A stretch of 29,623 nucleotides of DNA from Saccoglossus kowalevskii (lineage: Eukaryota; Hemichordata; Enteropneusta; Harrimaniidae): contig NW_003151258.1 in the NCBI RefSeq assembly GCF_000003605.2, forward strand, positions 322,083 through 351,705. The letters are read 5' to 3'. Made by a program: the position numbers and the translations under genes. The notes under the pieces were generated by a model. That model saw only the letters and a list, made by a program, of their open reading frames with translations, made no database searches and was not told where the DNA came from. Shown piece by piece: positions 18,901-29,623 of the stretch. The number at the start of each line of letters is the position of its first letter. The stretch's first letter is position 1.

Positions 18901-21900
18901 CAAATTTATTGACATGTGGTACCTAGCATATACACTGATTGGCTCGCTGTGTTTCTATGTAAATTTGTTGACATATGGTACCTTGCTAATACACTGATTG
19001 GCTGGCTGACTGCTTCTATGCTAATAATTATAGGAAGCCAATTTACCACATGAAAATTGTGTATATTTGGTTCAAAAGAATTTATTGAACAATTTGTAAA
19101 ATTTTGGCGGGAATGATCATGAAATCTAAATAGTTATAATAGCTTATTTTGTTTCAGTGGTGTTTTTACCAAGATGATTTACAAGATCATTCTTTTTGTT
19201 TTCCCTGTGTATAATATAGGTGTGAATAAAGTAACATTGGTTGGTCGGGCAGGTCGTGGCGCTGAAGAGAAAGGTTTGGAATCCGGTAGACCTGTTGTAC
19301 AATTTACACTAGCGACTTCTGATGTCTATAAAGATAATAGGACGGATCATGAAGGTGTGTACACAATATCCTCATTTGGTAAATGGATGAAACTGTGGTG
19401 GTTCACATGGATTAAAAAGCTTTGTTTTCAATGTTTTGCCATTGACACACTCAACCTAAAAAATGGGCAAATGTGTGTGAATCTGAGATCCAGCCTATAT
19501 TTTGTATATGCATTGTAGTTTTCCCCCTGAGTCTCAGTTTTTCAAAATCTTCTTTGTTATCTTCCCGGATTTCTCAGTGAAATTAAACAATATGAGAAAC
19601 ATTTGTTGTAATTTTATGCAAACTGTATTCAAATACTCATTCAGAGTGTTTGTTGAGAGGAAAATGTGACATTTCTTTGTGCCAAATTCCTAGAAGGAAC
19701 TGAGGCATCTGACACCTGACCGGATTCAGCATAGTGGTTGTTGTGATCTATAGGACCCACAATCATATCTGTACCCTGTGACCCACACAACTCATTTACC
19801 GCAGTGCATTCAGTAACAGATGTGACTTTGAGGGAACCTTGGTTGAGATGCTTGTGTTCAATCAGACCTCAGTCATAGCACACTAAACTTGCTTTGCATG
19901 TCATTTCAAATATAGATTATGTTTTTAGTCCCAAAATTGAGTGTACACCACACTTTCCCAGCATGCTAAACAGGATGATCCATTTTTTGTGTTCATATCC
20001 TGGGTAAGATTTGACCTTTGACCCACCAATCAACGATCACTATGCGATACAGGATGATCCATTTTTTGTATTCATATCCTGGGTAAGATTTGACCTTTGA
20101 CCCACCAATCAACGACCACTACACTAAACAGGATGATTCATTTTTTTGTATTCATATCCTGGGTAAGATTTGACCTTTGACCCACCAACCAACGACCGCT
20201 ATACTAAACAGGATGATTCATTTTTTTGTATTCATATCCTGGGTAAGATTTAACCTTTGACCCACCAATCAACGACCACTATACTAAACAGGATGATTCA
20301 TTTTTTTGTATTCATATCCTGGGTAAGATTTAACCTTTGACCCACCAATCAACGATCGCTATACTAAACAGATGATTCATTTTTTTGTATTCATATCCTG
20401 GGTAAGATTTGACCTTTGACCCACCAATCAACGACCACTACACTAAACACGATGATTCATTTTTTTGTATTCATATCCTGGGTAAGATTTGACCCTTTGA
20501 CCCACCAATCAACGACCGCTATACTAAACAGGATGATTCATTTTTTGTATTCATATTCTGGGTAAGATTTGATTGTATAAGGTGTTCAATTTCAGTCATG
20601 ATATTCCCTCTCATCATGGTCTATCAAGAGTCAATGTAGAGGATACAAAAATGTATAAACAAATACAATCACTTTTGAATGAAATTATATTGCTCTAGTG
20701 CATTCACTATTGTAAATAACAGTTGTGTCTATTGTCAATATAAAACATATTTCAATGTTCTAGGAAACAATAAATGCAATTTGGGGTTTGGCTTCTGTTG
20801 GAAATTTGATTCTATTAGAGCCAATATGGTGGATGCTACAATATCGTGGTCACTGACGAGTGACCAGTGACGAAACTGGTTGGGAATACTTGGTTCCAAA
20901 TCAAATGTTTAGTAAATGTGCTTTTAGGTTCCATACACATATTTGGGCTGTTCTCATTGCCTTCCTGTCCTATCTTTTTGCTCCACTGACATCAAAGGTG
21001 ATAGAGCATCGCTGTTCATATAAGTGAATGTCATGAAGAATTACATTTCTATCTTTATCTTGAAAACTACCGGCTCAATTGCTTTGATACTTTGTAGGTA
21101 GCTTGGGTAGACCTTTACTTTAGGTGATGGTATGTCATTAATCATCCGTCCGTCTGTCTGTCTGTTGTCCATCCTCCAATACCATTTCTATTTTTGAATT
21201 ATTATTGGAAACTACCTTCTCAATTGATTTGATATTTGGTATGTATGTAGCTTTGGTGGACCTCAGATTTGTTCATTTCATGACAATATCTTCAATTCTC
21301 TATTTTTAGCAAGTATTTTTGTCATTTTTGATCAAAAATGTTATTATTGCCTTTCTGGAAAACCACTACTCAATTGCTTTGATACTTGATATATGTGTGA
21401 CTTGCATGGACTTCTATGACATCAGTTGTTTTTGTGCATTAGGGTAACATTCAAGGCTCTCATAAAACAGCAGAGCTACATGTATTTCAACTGTCAGGTC
21501 ACTTGATTACTATTAGTAAACATCATTTTTTCACAGTTTACAGTTAGTTTTACATTATAGAACAGTTTTCATCAGTTGAATAAAGGATCTTTTCACATTA
21601 ACACATACACTGTATCATATTTTTCCTTCATCTTACATTGTAACAAAATGAGATACTATTTTTCTACTTTTAGGTGAATACCGTGAGAAGACACAGTGGC
21701 ATAGGATCAGTGTATTTTACTCGCCTGCACTCAGAGAAACGGTTTTAAAATATGTCAAGAAAGGGTTTGTAAAGATTATAATCAAAATGTTTCTGTTTTG
21801 TTATGTTAGTTTTATCATGGTGAGGAATTACAATCATGGGATTCCTCGCAAAAAGTTGTTTTGAAAATAAAGGAAAATATACACTCATGTGACCTCACAT

Positions 21901-22586
21901 CTTGGGTGATAATGTGACCCTACCCATGATGCAATTTCATATTGTGGTATTTAAACCTGAGCCAATCAAAATGATTTGATTTCTAATTTTGTTTCATTTT
22001 CAGTTCTCGTTTGTACATCACTGGTAAGTTGGAATACAGCGAGTACATCAACAGAGATGGAGGCAAAGTCTTTTCTACCAATATTGTTGCAGGTATTTGT
22101 GAATATCAGTTGAACTTTGAAAAGTGATGTGTTGTGGCAATAAACTTGTATTGTTGGCAAAATTTTAGATAAAGCTTTTAACATATTAAGTACCTAATAT
22201 GCATACTGTAATATATACTATAGCTATGTTGCTTCGAAGATACGAGTAAGACTCCCTTAGGGCTCCCCTCAACCTCAACTGTAATTCTAACCTTGGTGCC
22301 CCTCCCATATTTTAATTGTATGCATGTGCCTCTCTTCAAGACTGATATATTTATTTGGAGGGGCGTATACAATAAGTAAAGTAAATGTTGTGGGAGACAA
22401 GAATATGCATGTATAGATTGCATGAAGTCAGAATTCAAGGGTCAGATGATTGGACTTCATTGATAGATTTGATAATCAGGTTTATATTTAATTACAGATG
22501 ATGTCATCTTTCTATCTACTCGAAGCTCTGAGGATGACCAAATTGAAGATGATGATGACGATGATGACGATGATGATGAACACTAA
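15966..22586 (+). CDS. SSBP1: Mitochondrial single-stranded DNA-binding protein, six coding exons
   Basis: Exons: 15966-15989, 18757-18823, 19220-19354, 21674-21764, 22004-22092, 22498-22586. All introns are GT-AG and the phases agree across every junction, giving 495 coding bases and 164 residues. The protein coats single-stranded mitochondrial DNA as a tetramer during replication. The N-terminus MLRSAINR then LMPPLVRSCTTSS is arginine-rich without acids, as for a matrix-targeting presequence. The OB-fold follows: VNKVTLVGRAG, VVQFTLATSDVY, TQWHRISVF, YVKKGSRLYITGKLEY and VIFLSTRS. The start was chosen because ATG 15966 has A at -3, an in-frame TGA precedes it at 15909-15911, and its eight codons end at a good GTAAGA donor in phase 0. 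The tail is unusual: ten consecutive Asp then Glu-His, making the protein longer than vertebrate homologues (about 148). Exons 2 to 6 are secure; exon 1 is a little less so. Confidence 0.93.
16099..16111. repeat. 13-base G run
   Basis: Homopolymer in SSBP1 intron 1. A second G-rich run lies at 16442-16456. Confidence 0.8.
16913..17109 (+). repeat. CCCTA pentanucleotide microsatellite
   Basis: Nearly 200 bp of CCCTA units, pure at first, then mixed with CCCCACCTCTA and CCATA variants towards the right. It lies in SSBP1 intron 1. Five bases per unit means all three forward frames read the same five-residue cycle (TLPYP), which explains two apparent open frames here. It is not the animal telomere repeat, which has six bases per unit. 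Confidence 0.95.
17576..17690. repeat. Inverted repeat with 29-bp arms
   Basis: GAGGATACTGCAAAGTATGC plus nine more bases (17576-17604) is the reverse complement, with one mismatch, of 17662-17690, which ends TTTGCAGTATCCTC. Weaker pairing continues outward by about 15 bp. It has the form of a MITE or a foldback element, and lies in SSBP1 intron 1. A short palindrome TTCGGAC/GTCCGAA follows at 17716-17732. Confidence 0.75.
17740..18300. repeat. Diverged tandem repeat, unit about 150 bp
   Basis: Three copies of a unit marked by GATTCAAGATGGCCGAATGG occur near 17882, 18033 and 18183. Each is followed by a GGCCATTTT block; the first and third also share ATCAAGCATTTCT and GGATTTTGTT. A CTGTGCATGCGTCCGG stretch precedes the array. 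Located in SSBP1 intron 1. Confidence 0.7.
18301..18756 (+). other. End of SSBP1 intron 1, no other feature seen
   Basis: Unique AT-rich intronic sequence ending in the acceptor TTTGTTTTCAG at 18756. Confidence 0.6.
18856..19026. repeat. 59-bp tandem repeat, three copies
   Basis: Copies start at 18856, 18915 and 18974. The shared core is TACACTGATTGGCT followed by GCTG-rich sequence and TTCTATG. Each copy carries an inverted CCAAT box (ATTGG). Located in SSBP1 intron 2. Confidence 0.85.
19355..19970 (+). other. Start of SSBP1 intron 3, no other feature seen
   Basis: Begins with the donor GTGTGT. An open frame reads through from exon 3 to a stop near 19516 but shows no conservation beyond the exon border. 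Confidence 0.5.
19971..20572. repeat. 79-80 bp minisatellite, eight copies, most with a DR1 nuclear-receptor motif
   Basis: Copies start at 19971, 20050, 20129, 20209, 20289, 20369, 20448 and 20529 (last one truncated). Copies are highly alike (CATATCCTGGGTAAGATTTG, then CCACCAATCAACGA). The segment TGACCTTTGACCC, whose complement GGGTCAAAGGTCA is a DR1 element, is intact in copies 1, 2, 3 and 6 (20012, 20091, 20171, 20410). It has one substitution in copies 4 and 5. Copy 7 has one inserted C, giving two-base spacing, and copy 8 has lost it. Located in SSBP1 intron 3. Confidence 0.93.
20573..21040 (+). other. SSBP1 intron 3, unique part
   Basis: Contains overlapping palindromes GGTCACT/AGTGACC and GTCACTG/CAGTGAC near 20848-20872. 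No gene is seen. Confidence 0.4.
21060..21420. repeat. Diverged tandem repeat, unit about 148 bp
   Basis: Three copies of GAAAACTACCGGCTCAATTG-like sequence followed by TTTGATACTT and a GTAGCTT/GACTTGCATGGAC block start near 21062, 21208 and 21358. A CCGTCCGTCTGTCTGTCTG stretch lies between copies one and two. Unit length and layout resemble the array at 17740-18300, so both may be one repeat superfamily. Confidence 0.65.
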
Positions 22587-22716
22587 ATGTAACAATCATT
22601 TCCTCAAAATATACTGAATCTAAAAATGTTAAACAATATTTTATTTAATCAAGACGAATAATCAGTTGACTCGAAGTATATATACAAGGCAGAAATTGAT
22701 CACTGAAAAAACAAGC

Positions 22717-22780
22717 AAACTGTTCTCTGATTGGTCTGATTGTTAGGTGTTAGGGTTGGGTAGCCAATCAGGAACAGTTT
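22717..22780. repeat. Imperfect inverted repeat with CCAAT boxes in the SSBP1 3' region
   Basis: AAACTGTTCTCTGATTGG (22717-22734) pairs with CCAATCAGGAACAGTTT (22764-22780) with a one-base bulge. It would form a 17-bp hairpin in the SSBP1 3' UTR if transcription reaches the AATAAA at 23098. Confidence 0.65.
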
Positions 22781-23097
22781 TGTATGTAGTTGCTAAAACA
22801 AAACTTTTACCTAATAGAGAGTACGATGATCTGCTTTAGTCTTGCGACAGTCAGTGTAAATCCTGTAATTTTGTAGCAGTGACAAGTTTTCAGGGGTACT
22901 ATGACATGAGTTTTGTCTTTACCAATGCCATAAAATCAGCACAAAGCCAAAATTTCTAGCAGTGAAAATTAGGCAGTTTATAGTAAATCAAACTTGGTTA
23001 AAAGTGTGAGACTATAGTAAGAATCTGACACTTTTTTTCATTTCGCCAAAACTTTTGTTCTCATCATTATTTGTGAGAAACCTATCTCTTGGTGTGA

Positions 23098-23103
23098 AAT
23101 AAA
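23098..23103 (+). other. Candidate SSBP1 polyadenylation signal
   Basis: AATAAA 512 bp after the stop codon, the first clear canonical signal downstream. Confidence 0.45.
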
Positions 23104-26100
23104 ACATGCAGGCTAGATTATTGTTTATCCTTTTCACCACCAGACTTCCTTGCCAAAATTTGTCTGCACTTTTTTCTTATATTCTTCAATATTTCTAGAA
23201 GTGAACACGAATTTTGGAGCCAACAGACAATATTTGAGTCAATATTCAGTTTTTACTCAAAAAACTTGGCTATTTTCGTCCCAATCTTTTGAAGGAAAAT
23301 GCAGACTATAAAGGAAACTTGTGATGCAAAGAGAGAACTGTTGGTGAAAAGGTTAATGACAGGAATCTAGATCGGTAAGACACGAAAATCTTAGAATTTC
23401 GTCAATCCCGTGTTTAAATGGTGAGATTATCAGACAATTCAAAGACAATCAAGTTTGCAGTTCTCACTTCGAGGTACATTTATCATTATCCCATAGTGAG
23501 AATTACTGTGTTAAAAATAACCTCAATTTATGATTCAAGTCTCACTCTATTTGACATGATTATATCATGGATTACCTATTGCCAACCAAAATTTTGAAAT
23601 ATTTTATTTAATCATAGACCTCTTTTCTAAGGTCTATGATTTAATTTTGTGTGCAACAAGGAGGGTCAACAATACTGCCCTCATGCATTAACTTTGACAG
23701 TTCTTTTGTTTTTCTACTAAATTTTGTACTTACCATTTTACTATTACTGTTGTCTTTTTTTTTTTTCACTGTAGGAGTTCATGATGTTTTAAGATTTATC
23801 TGAAATCACACTGCCACCAAATTCTTTTTTTTGTGATAAGAAAACTTTGGTATTGTTTTCTCAATTTCAACAATCATGACTATAAATTATTTTTAGGTGA
23901 TATCATGCAATATCCCTTTATTTTAAGGAATTATTTTCTCACTCGTTTTCCACTGCCACTGTATAATTTAAATTTAAGTTCCATCAAGCACACTTCTTTT
24001 TTATTTGACCAAATCTACTCTCAGTACTGTACAGTTTGAATGTCAATGTCCCAAGAAACTGAAATGCTGAAAAACTTGATCGCAAAATACAATTCAAAAC
24101 TTGTTATTTTATGGTTGTCTTTGTTAATTTAAAGCTACATTCTGTTCTCGCACATATTTATGAATTCATGTACGGCAATACTGGTTCGTAATTGTGGAAA
24201 TGAACTTTCGTTCAAACAATATTTACTTCCGGTTACCAAGGTGAAAGTTACATACACGTATGCATATTATCCTAACATTTTACCACATACATGTTCATTT
24301 ATTTGCAAAGGTCATTTTGGGCTTAGGATTATGTGAATTAAAAAACACAAAGTTCTTAAAGATTGAAAGGAAAATGACAGCAATTTTGAGTTTGCATAGC
24401 TTAGGCCTTCATTTCTATTTTGGAGGATGTTGACTACAAATATTTATCTACATTATTTTTACAGCAAGTGACAGTGATATGTATTGTTCTATATCTATTC
24501 CATTTATTTTATGAAACAGGGTATTAAGATCATGATTCAAATTATAGAAAGAAATGTAACTTTCTAAAATGTTTTGCATATAATAAAAAGAAAACATATT
24601 CTGCATGATTCTATATTCTGCGTTGGAGAGAAAACTTGGAGACAAGTTAAGAAGATGTGTGTGTATGAGGCGGATTGGCCCGTAAGAGTGCTATAGTTAT
24701 ATTACATGTATATCATAGTGGTGGAATTTGATTGAAAAAACAAGTCCTTGGTCAAAATTGCTCCCAGTTCCGAATTACGTTCAACAGGGACTATAAATAA
24801 TTGGTCTTAAAAAGACCATGATAGTCTTGATATTGATGAGCCATTACCTAATAGGAAGACATAATATGATGGGTTGTGGAGATGGATCCAGGGTTAAGAG
24901 TAAAACAATTAAATCTCACCCAGGGTTACCCTACTTTGTAATATAATATGCTGATAGAGACAATATTGGTTAAACCTTTTTATTGCTTCTTGGTTAAGTA
25001 AGTACATGACAACTGAAATTTAATTAGTAATTCACAAAGAGCATTAGAATCATGGCAGTTGAAAACAAAAACATGGATTTAGTGTGTTATCTCCTTGTAC
25101 TGGTATTCAGAAGTGTCCACTTGTTAAAAAAAATGTACCATTACAGTATATTGTAGCTATAAATGACTTTAATTTTTACAAGACTACAACTTTTTGTCTA
25201 TTTCACTGGGTTCCTAAAAAATGTTTTGTGAAATGTTCCCTTTTGGCACAACCAATGTTGGGACAGTTACCCGGTAGCTATTTTTGTTTTCAACAAACAA
25301 AAGAAACACTGAGAACACAAAAAAAAAAAATGTACATCAAAAGATATGAAAGACAATTTTAATTTAAATCAAATCAACAGACGAGATACCTATGACTGAG
25401 ATGTGAAGTACTGCATATGACTAACACGACGGCATAACTTGCACACCTATACATGCATGCATAGTATGTATTTCTTGAAAGATAAATGTGAGCACTTATA
25501 CATATTTTTTTGCAATATATATACATTGTATATTAGCACTAAATATTAAATCTTGGTTACTATGGAAATGATTAAATCTAGGTTTCACCATACTTTAGAC
25601 AATTTGTAAGATAGACACATTAAAGTACTACATCACCATGGCAACAATTAGATACCTGAGCTCAGATAACCCATTAGGTTTCTGTCACATGGCAATTCTA
25701 CAACAGTCATGGTAAACATATACAGTTTCATTTAAAAACAAGATTTACACAAGTCCACCAAAAAACAAGACAGCTCAAACATGTGTTGAACCAGAAATAT
25801 ATGTACAACCAAGGACAATATGGTGTGTGTATTTGGTATCATGCTTTTGTATGACTATTGTAGTCTGGTCTATAGTACCTGGTAGTTCAAACGACAGCTG
25901 TGGGTGCCAAGTTTATTGTGACAAGTAAACCGTACAATATAAATGTATTTAAAAATGATAGTCGAAATATATGAACAGAATATCTGGGAACATATTTTCT
26001 AGAAACCAGTTTCTATTCTCATGATAAAATTACCACAAGATTGGATTATTTAAATCTGGGTTGAACTTTTCCATTAAATTTTGTCAATTTCACAAAAGAA

Positions 26101-27236
26101 AATTCCATGAAAATTTTCAAAACTGAATAAAATATGTTTGAGGCAAAATCATGGTGAATAATATATTTTCCCTGTGATTATAGTGTATTTTTATTAATTT
26201 TGGGTATTAGCATAATTAATAAGCCATCAGAGGTCATTGACCTGCATAAACATACACATTTAAATTCAAATATACATTGCATGATAAAAATCACAAAATA
26301 TTAATAAAAAAATATTTACAAACCAGCATTGTTACAAAAATTTTAAAAACATAATAACATGATATGTACGCAACATTTATATAATAATCATCCAAACCCA
26401 GAAACATTAGTACCAAAAATATATACATCTGCTTAATATTATACAATTTTTTAATTCTGTTTTGATTAATAAGCAAATTATCTTAAAGACTCATAAATAT
26501 ATTTTTTTTTTAAATATTAGTAAAATTACCATGCGTAATGGAAGAGCTGAAAGCTCGTTAATGTGTGTGAAATGAGGAATACTCAAGGAATGCATTTCTA
26601 TTTTACTCTGAAAAGCAATCAGAAAGAAATTTGTAGGTATGTATTTAATGTATTTGTGTGAGAAAAAAATGATTTCTATACTTGGTCTAGCAGAAGTGTA
26701 AAACGAACCAGCCACTGTGGTCAACAGAGTGCAGAACTGACCAACCGCTGTGGTCTAGAGAATTTCAAAAAATATTTGTCATTTTGTTTGTGTACAGGGA
26801 TAGGATACTTTTATCATACACTACTGGTAGTATTTGACTTGAATTTCACAGAGATAGTGCAGGCAATTACTTTGCCTCTTGCAAAGGCAATTTTACTAAT
26901 TTTGGCTTTATAAATCAGTGCCCTCTCAACTCAGAAATTCAAGCCCTGATGAAGTGTTTTTCTGTAATTCCCATTGATGCTGGGTCTGCTATTTTGACCA
27001 AAATTTTGAATATAATATACACATCAATCTGCGAAAACTTATCAGTGCATTTTAAAATAACTTATAAAGTTTTCATAATCTTGTTATCATATTTAGAATA
27101 TTATAATTAGTTTGAAAAAATACCTGATTGTGTATCAATACACATGAAGTGAAAAATCTTTTGTTAATGCTAGTAAATGCTTTGAGTTAAAAAGAGATGA
27201 CCTTACATAAGGATGAATGCAATAGGACAATAAAAG
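23104..27236. other. AT-rich intergenic, no gene seen
   Basis: Open frames are short and low in complexity. A weak long-range inverted repeat (CCTTTTCACCA near 23130, TGGTGAAAAGG near 23342) is present. CCACTGTGGTC-type blocks repeat near 26711-26755. The region could hold the 3' UTR of a minus-strand gene beyond the right edge, but nothing proves it. Confidence 0.4.
23610..23641. repeat. 12-bp perfect hairpin
   Basis: AATCATAGACCT (23610-23621) pairs with AGGTCTATGATT (23630-23641) around an eight-base loop. After one mismatch, three more pairs extend the stem. It lies downstream of the SSBP1 polyadenylation candidate. Confidence 0.7.
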
Positions 27237-27539
27237 TACTGTAAAACATCTTTTTCACAAGCATGTCTTTTTAGCGAGAGAACTGATTCGCTAATTTAAG
27301 ATGTCGCTAATGACTTTATTATAAATTCAAAATGGCCAAGGCTTGGGGTGCTTCCTAATTACACTTGTTTTTATGGAGGTGATAACTGCCAATTTGTTTT
27401 GGCCCGCGACAGACAGGTATTGTGAAAACAGGAAATCAACAATGACAAGAGAGATTCGCTAAATCAACATTTCGTTATTATGTCATTTTACCACAATTCG
27501 CTAAAATTGCATGTCGCTTTTTCAACATGTTTTACAGTA
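27237..27539. mobile_element. MITE-like element of about 300 bp
   Basis: The ends TACTGTAAAACAT (27237-27249) and ATGTTTTACAGTA (27527-27539) are perfect inverted repeats. Inside both ends, blocks with ATGTCTTTTTAGCGA and AATTCGCTAAAATTGCATG pair approximately. If TA is the target duplication, this would fit a Tc1/mariner-type MITE, but TA may equally be part of the repeat. There is no coding capacity. Confidence 0.6.
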
Positions 27540-29623
27540 TGTTAATTAGGAAAACAACTTAAATCTCACTAACTATGAGCTGTCTTGAAATGTAAAAATT
27601 AATAATATTACAAAACAGGTAGAGGGCGCTATAACATATATCAAAGTTGATCAGGAAAGTAGCAATATACAATTTCGGAAAGTTTCCCGGAATACAGATT
27701 GAGAGTTTCCTGATTCATATTATGAAATATCATGCTCAGTATAAGATTACTAGCAAAAAAAACAAAAATCTTAAATTCAATGAAAAAATATAAAATGTTA
27801 TATATTGATCGTATTAGCTGTATTAGAAAAGCATCACTAATAACAGTCAACATAAACCATAATTAGCATTATTATATGCTGAATTATGACTTATGTTGAC
27901 CAGAAATACACCTCTGTTTTTCACATGTGCTCCACCTATGAGGCAAATAAGCTATTTGGAAAACTATCAGATGTAATTAGGAAGTGTACTTTCACAATAT
28001 CTTGCTGGAATCTGAATTTCTAATATAGGAAGAAACTTTTTTATAAAACACGAAAGTCAAAATGAAATCAATTTTTTATGTTGAAACATTGTGAGTAATC
28101 TTGAACAGCAGAATAGAAATATGTATATTAAAATCAAGGTTTTTTCTGGATAAAATTGAAAATTATAAAACATTTCTGGATAGGAAAAAAACAACAATGG
28201 GAATTAATATTCAGATACATAATTCAAGGTCATTTGAAATACAGATAAAAGGTTGTAGCAAATTTAAATGCATGTTTAATAAAAAACTAAAATGAACAAA
28301 TTTATGGATCAGAAAAACACTATTTTTAGAGAAATTGTTGTCATGGTGTAAAATATACTTGTTTCTGGAATAAAATTCATAAAATATTAATCAGTTACAT
28401 TATTTCATATTTTGGTTTAAAAAGTATTGTTTCATAACTATATCTAAGAATATTTTATTTTGTAAATATACGCCATCACATTTTTAAAAAGTTAGTACTG
28501 TATCTTGATGATAAAAACATTTTCCCTTACAGAATCAAAATCGTGTGCCTTCCCTACTGATACATATTGTATGACATATATACAGACCTGTATGGTTAAT
28601 ACAGTATAATTAATATTATAAAAAAATCACATTTTAAAGCACACATCTGATCAGCAAATAAGTTTGCAACTTTATTAAACTGATCGTGGCCTTTTTTATT
28701 ATTAAGAGTCCATGATTAAATTTCTTGAAAGCAAAGTTTTTTAGCAAATTTAGTAAACTAGGAAAATATTGTAATGAACATTTCACAAAAAGTTATAAAA
28801 ACATCTGAAAATGAGACTCTCAAGCTGCAAGAGACAATTTGCTGCATACATTTTTATGGTTTTCACAAAATAATGCAAATAATAATAAAAAAGATTAGTA
28901 AAAATCTGTATTAGCCTAAAAAAAATCAAAACTTGTTCTGTCTCACAATTTTGTTTTCATAATTAGTAATGAATAACAGGATTTGAGAGTTACACAATCA
29001 TCACAACTAGGAAGTAAGTCTATTTTTTAGTGTTGTGTAGTTCAATTCCCAGTTCACCTCTTCTCAAATGCTTCAATTTTAACATTATTGTATAGATTTA
29101 TTTGGTGCCTTTGTTCTTTGTTTAGAGTTTCTTCAGTTTACAATTCAGTTTTTTCTATAGGGAAAATAAAAAGAAAAGCAAGAACACATTATTTGGAAGT
29201 TTATACATTTATACAGTACTTATAGTTGCTGTTAAACCCACGGGAAACACTAGAAAATGTCTATATTATTACATGATTCAACTAGAGGTACAGCAGGTGT
29301 CTTGGTCCATACTATTTCCATCTTGCTTACACTCTTTCATACAGAGGATTGATTTCCATACTGAGGACTGATTTATTTTTTAAATATTCCGAGTCAAAAT
29401 GGAAACCCCCCCCCCCCCCCAAATCAAATTGAGACAGTTTGTTGACTGCTTGTGGGAGATCAGTCTTTAAGAAAAAAATTGAATTGTATCCGACTATATA
29501 GATGACTTGAGGTATTCAAACAAGCAGCCTGTCGGCTGAGATAGCTCCGCTGTTAGCAATGCACATTTCAATTAAAGAACTGAAGACATCATTAGAAAAT
29601 GAACAATATGTATAGTATCAAAG
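27540..29623. other. AT-rich intergenic with a 15-base C run, no gene seen
   Basis: No coding sequence, RNA gene or clear repeat array is recognised. A C homopolymer lies at 29406-29420. Confidence 0.4.

Noticed and set aside
19355-19518. Readthrough of SSBP1 exon 3 into the intron to a stop near 19516
   Set aside because: The next exon restores the SSBP1 OB-fold in phase with a G/GT junction, so the readthrough is intronic.
29041-29100. B-box-like GTTCAATTCCC suggesting a tRNA or tRNA-derived SINE
   Set aside because: No A box at the right distance and no cloverleaf could be drawn.
1-29623. CRISPR arrays, rRNA genes, bacterial operons
   Set aside because: None seen. The spliced genes and repeat content are eukaryotic, and the tandem repeats have no spacer structure.

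Overview
This window looks like nuclear DNA of an invertebrate animal. It is AT-rich, has spliceosomal GT-AG introns, AATAAA-type polyadenylation signals, remnants of metazoan retroelements, and many short tandem and inverted repeats. A leucine-rich-repeat/immunoglobulin receptor in tandem copies would fit an invertebrate deuterostome such as an amphioxus- or hemichordate-like animal, but the sequence does not fix the species. Assignments rest on reading motifs by eye; no database search was possible.

Left part (1-14.4 kb). The window opens inside the last 60 codons of one LRR-Ig receptor gene. A complete paralogue with a 706-codon uninterrupted coding exon lies at 9808-11928. Similarity between the copies continues into their 3' flanks (2-about 780 against 11749-about 12585), so this is a tandem segmental duplication. 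The complete receptor has a signal peptide, LRRNT, about thirteen LRRs, LRRCT, one Ig domain, a transmembrane helix and a cytoplasmic tail with an ITAM-spaced tyrosine pair. The partial paralogue has lost the first of those tyrosines. Between the copies lie a duplicated flank module, a 96-bp hairpin insertion, a 204-212 bp tandem repeat, a doubtful minus-strand coding relic and a decayed Ty3/gypsy element (7213-8938). After the second receptor comes the 3' end of a Penelope-like element: a GIY-YIG-type endonuclease relic followed at 14091-14143 by a motif that fits a complete type I hammerhead ribozyme.

Middle part (14.4-23.1 kb). A CpG-rich block with a perfect 16-bp inverted repeat (14471-14799) is followed by a second CpG-containing stretch with ETS-, CRE- and NRF-1-like sites. 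This leads into SSBP1, the mitochondrial single-stranded DNA-binding protein. I resolve six coding exons (15966-22586, plus strand) with consistent splice phases, giving 164 residues. Its introns hold a CCCTA pentamer array, an inverted repeat, about 150-bp repeats, a 59-bp repeat, and an eight-copy 79-80 bp minisatellite most of whose copies carry a DR1-type nuclear-receptor motif.

Right part (23.1-29.6 kb). No gene is recognisable. It is AT-rich with one MITE-like element (27237-27539), small hairpins and a 15-base C run.
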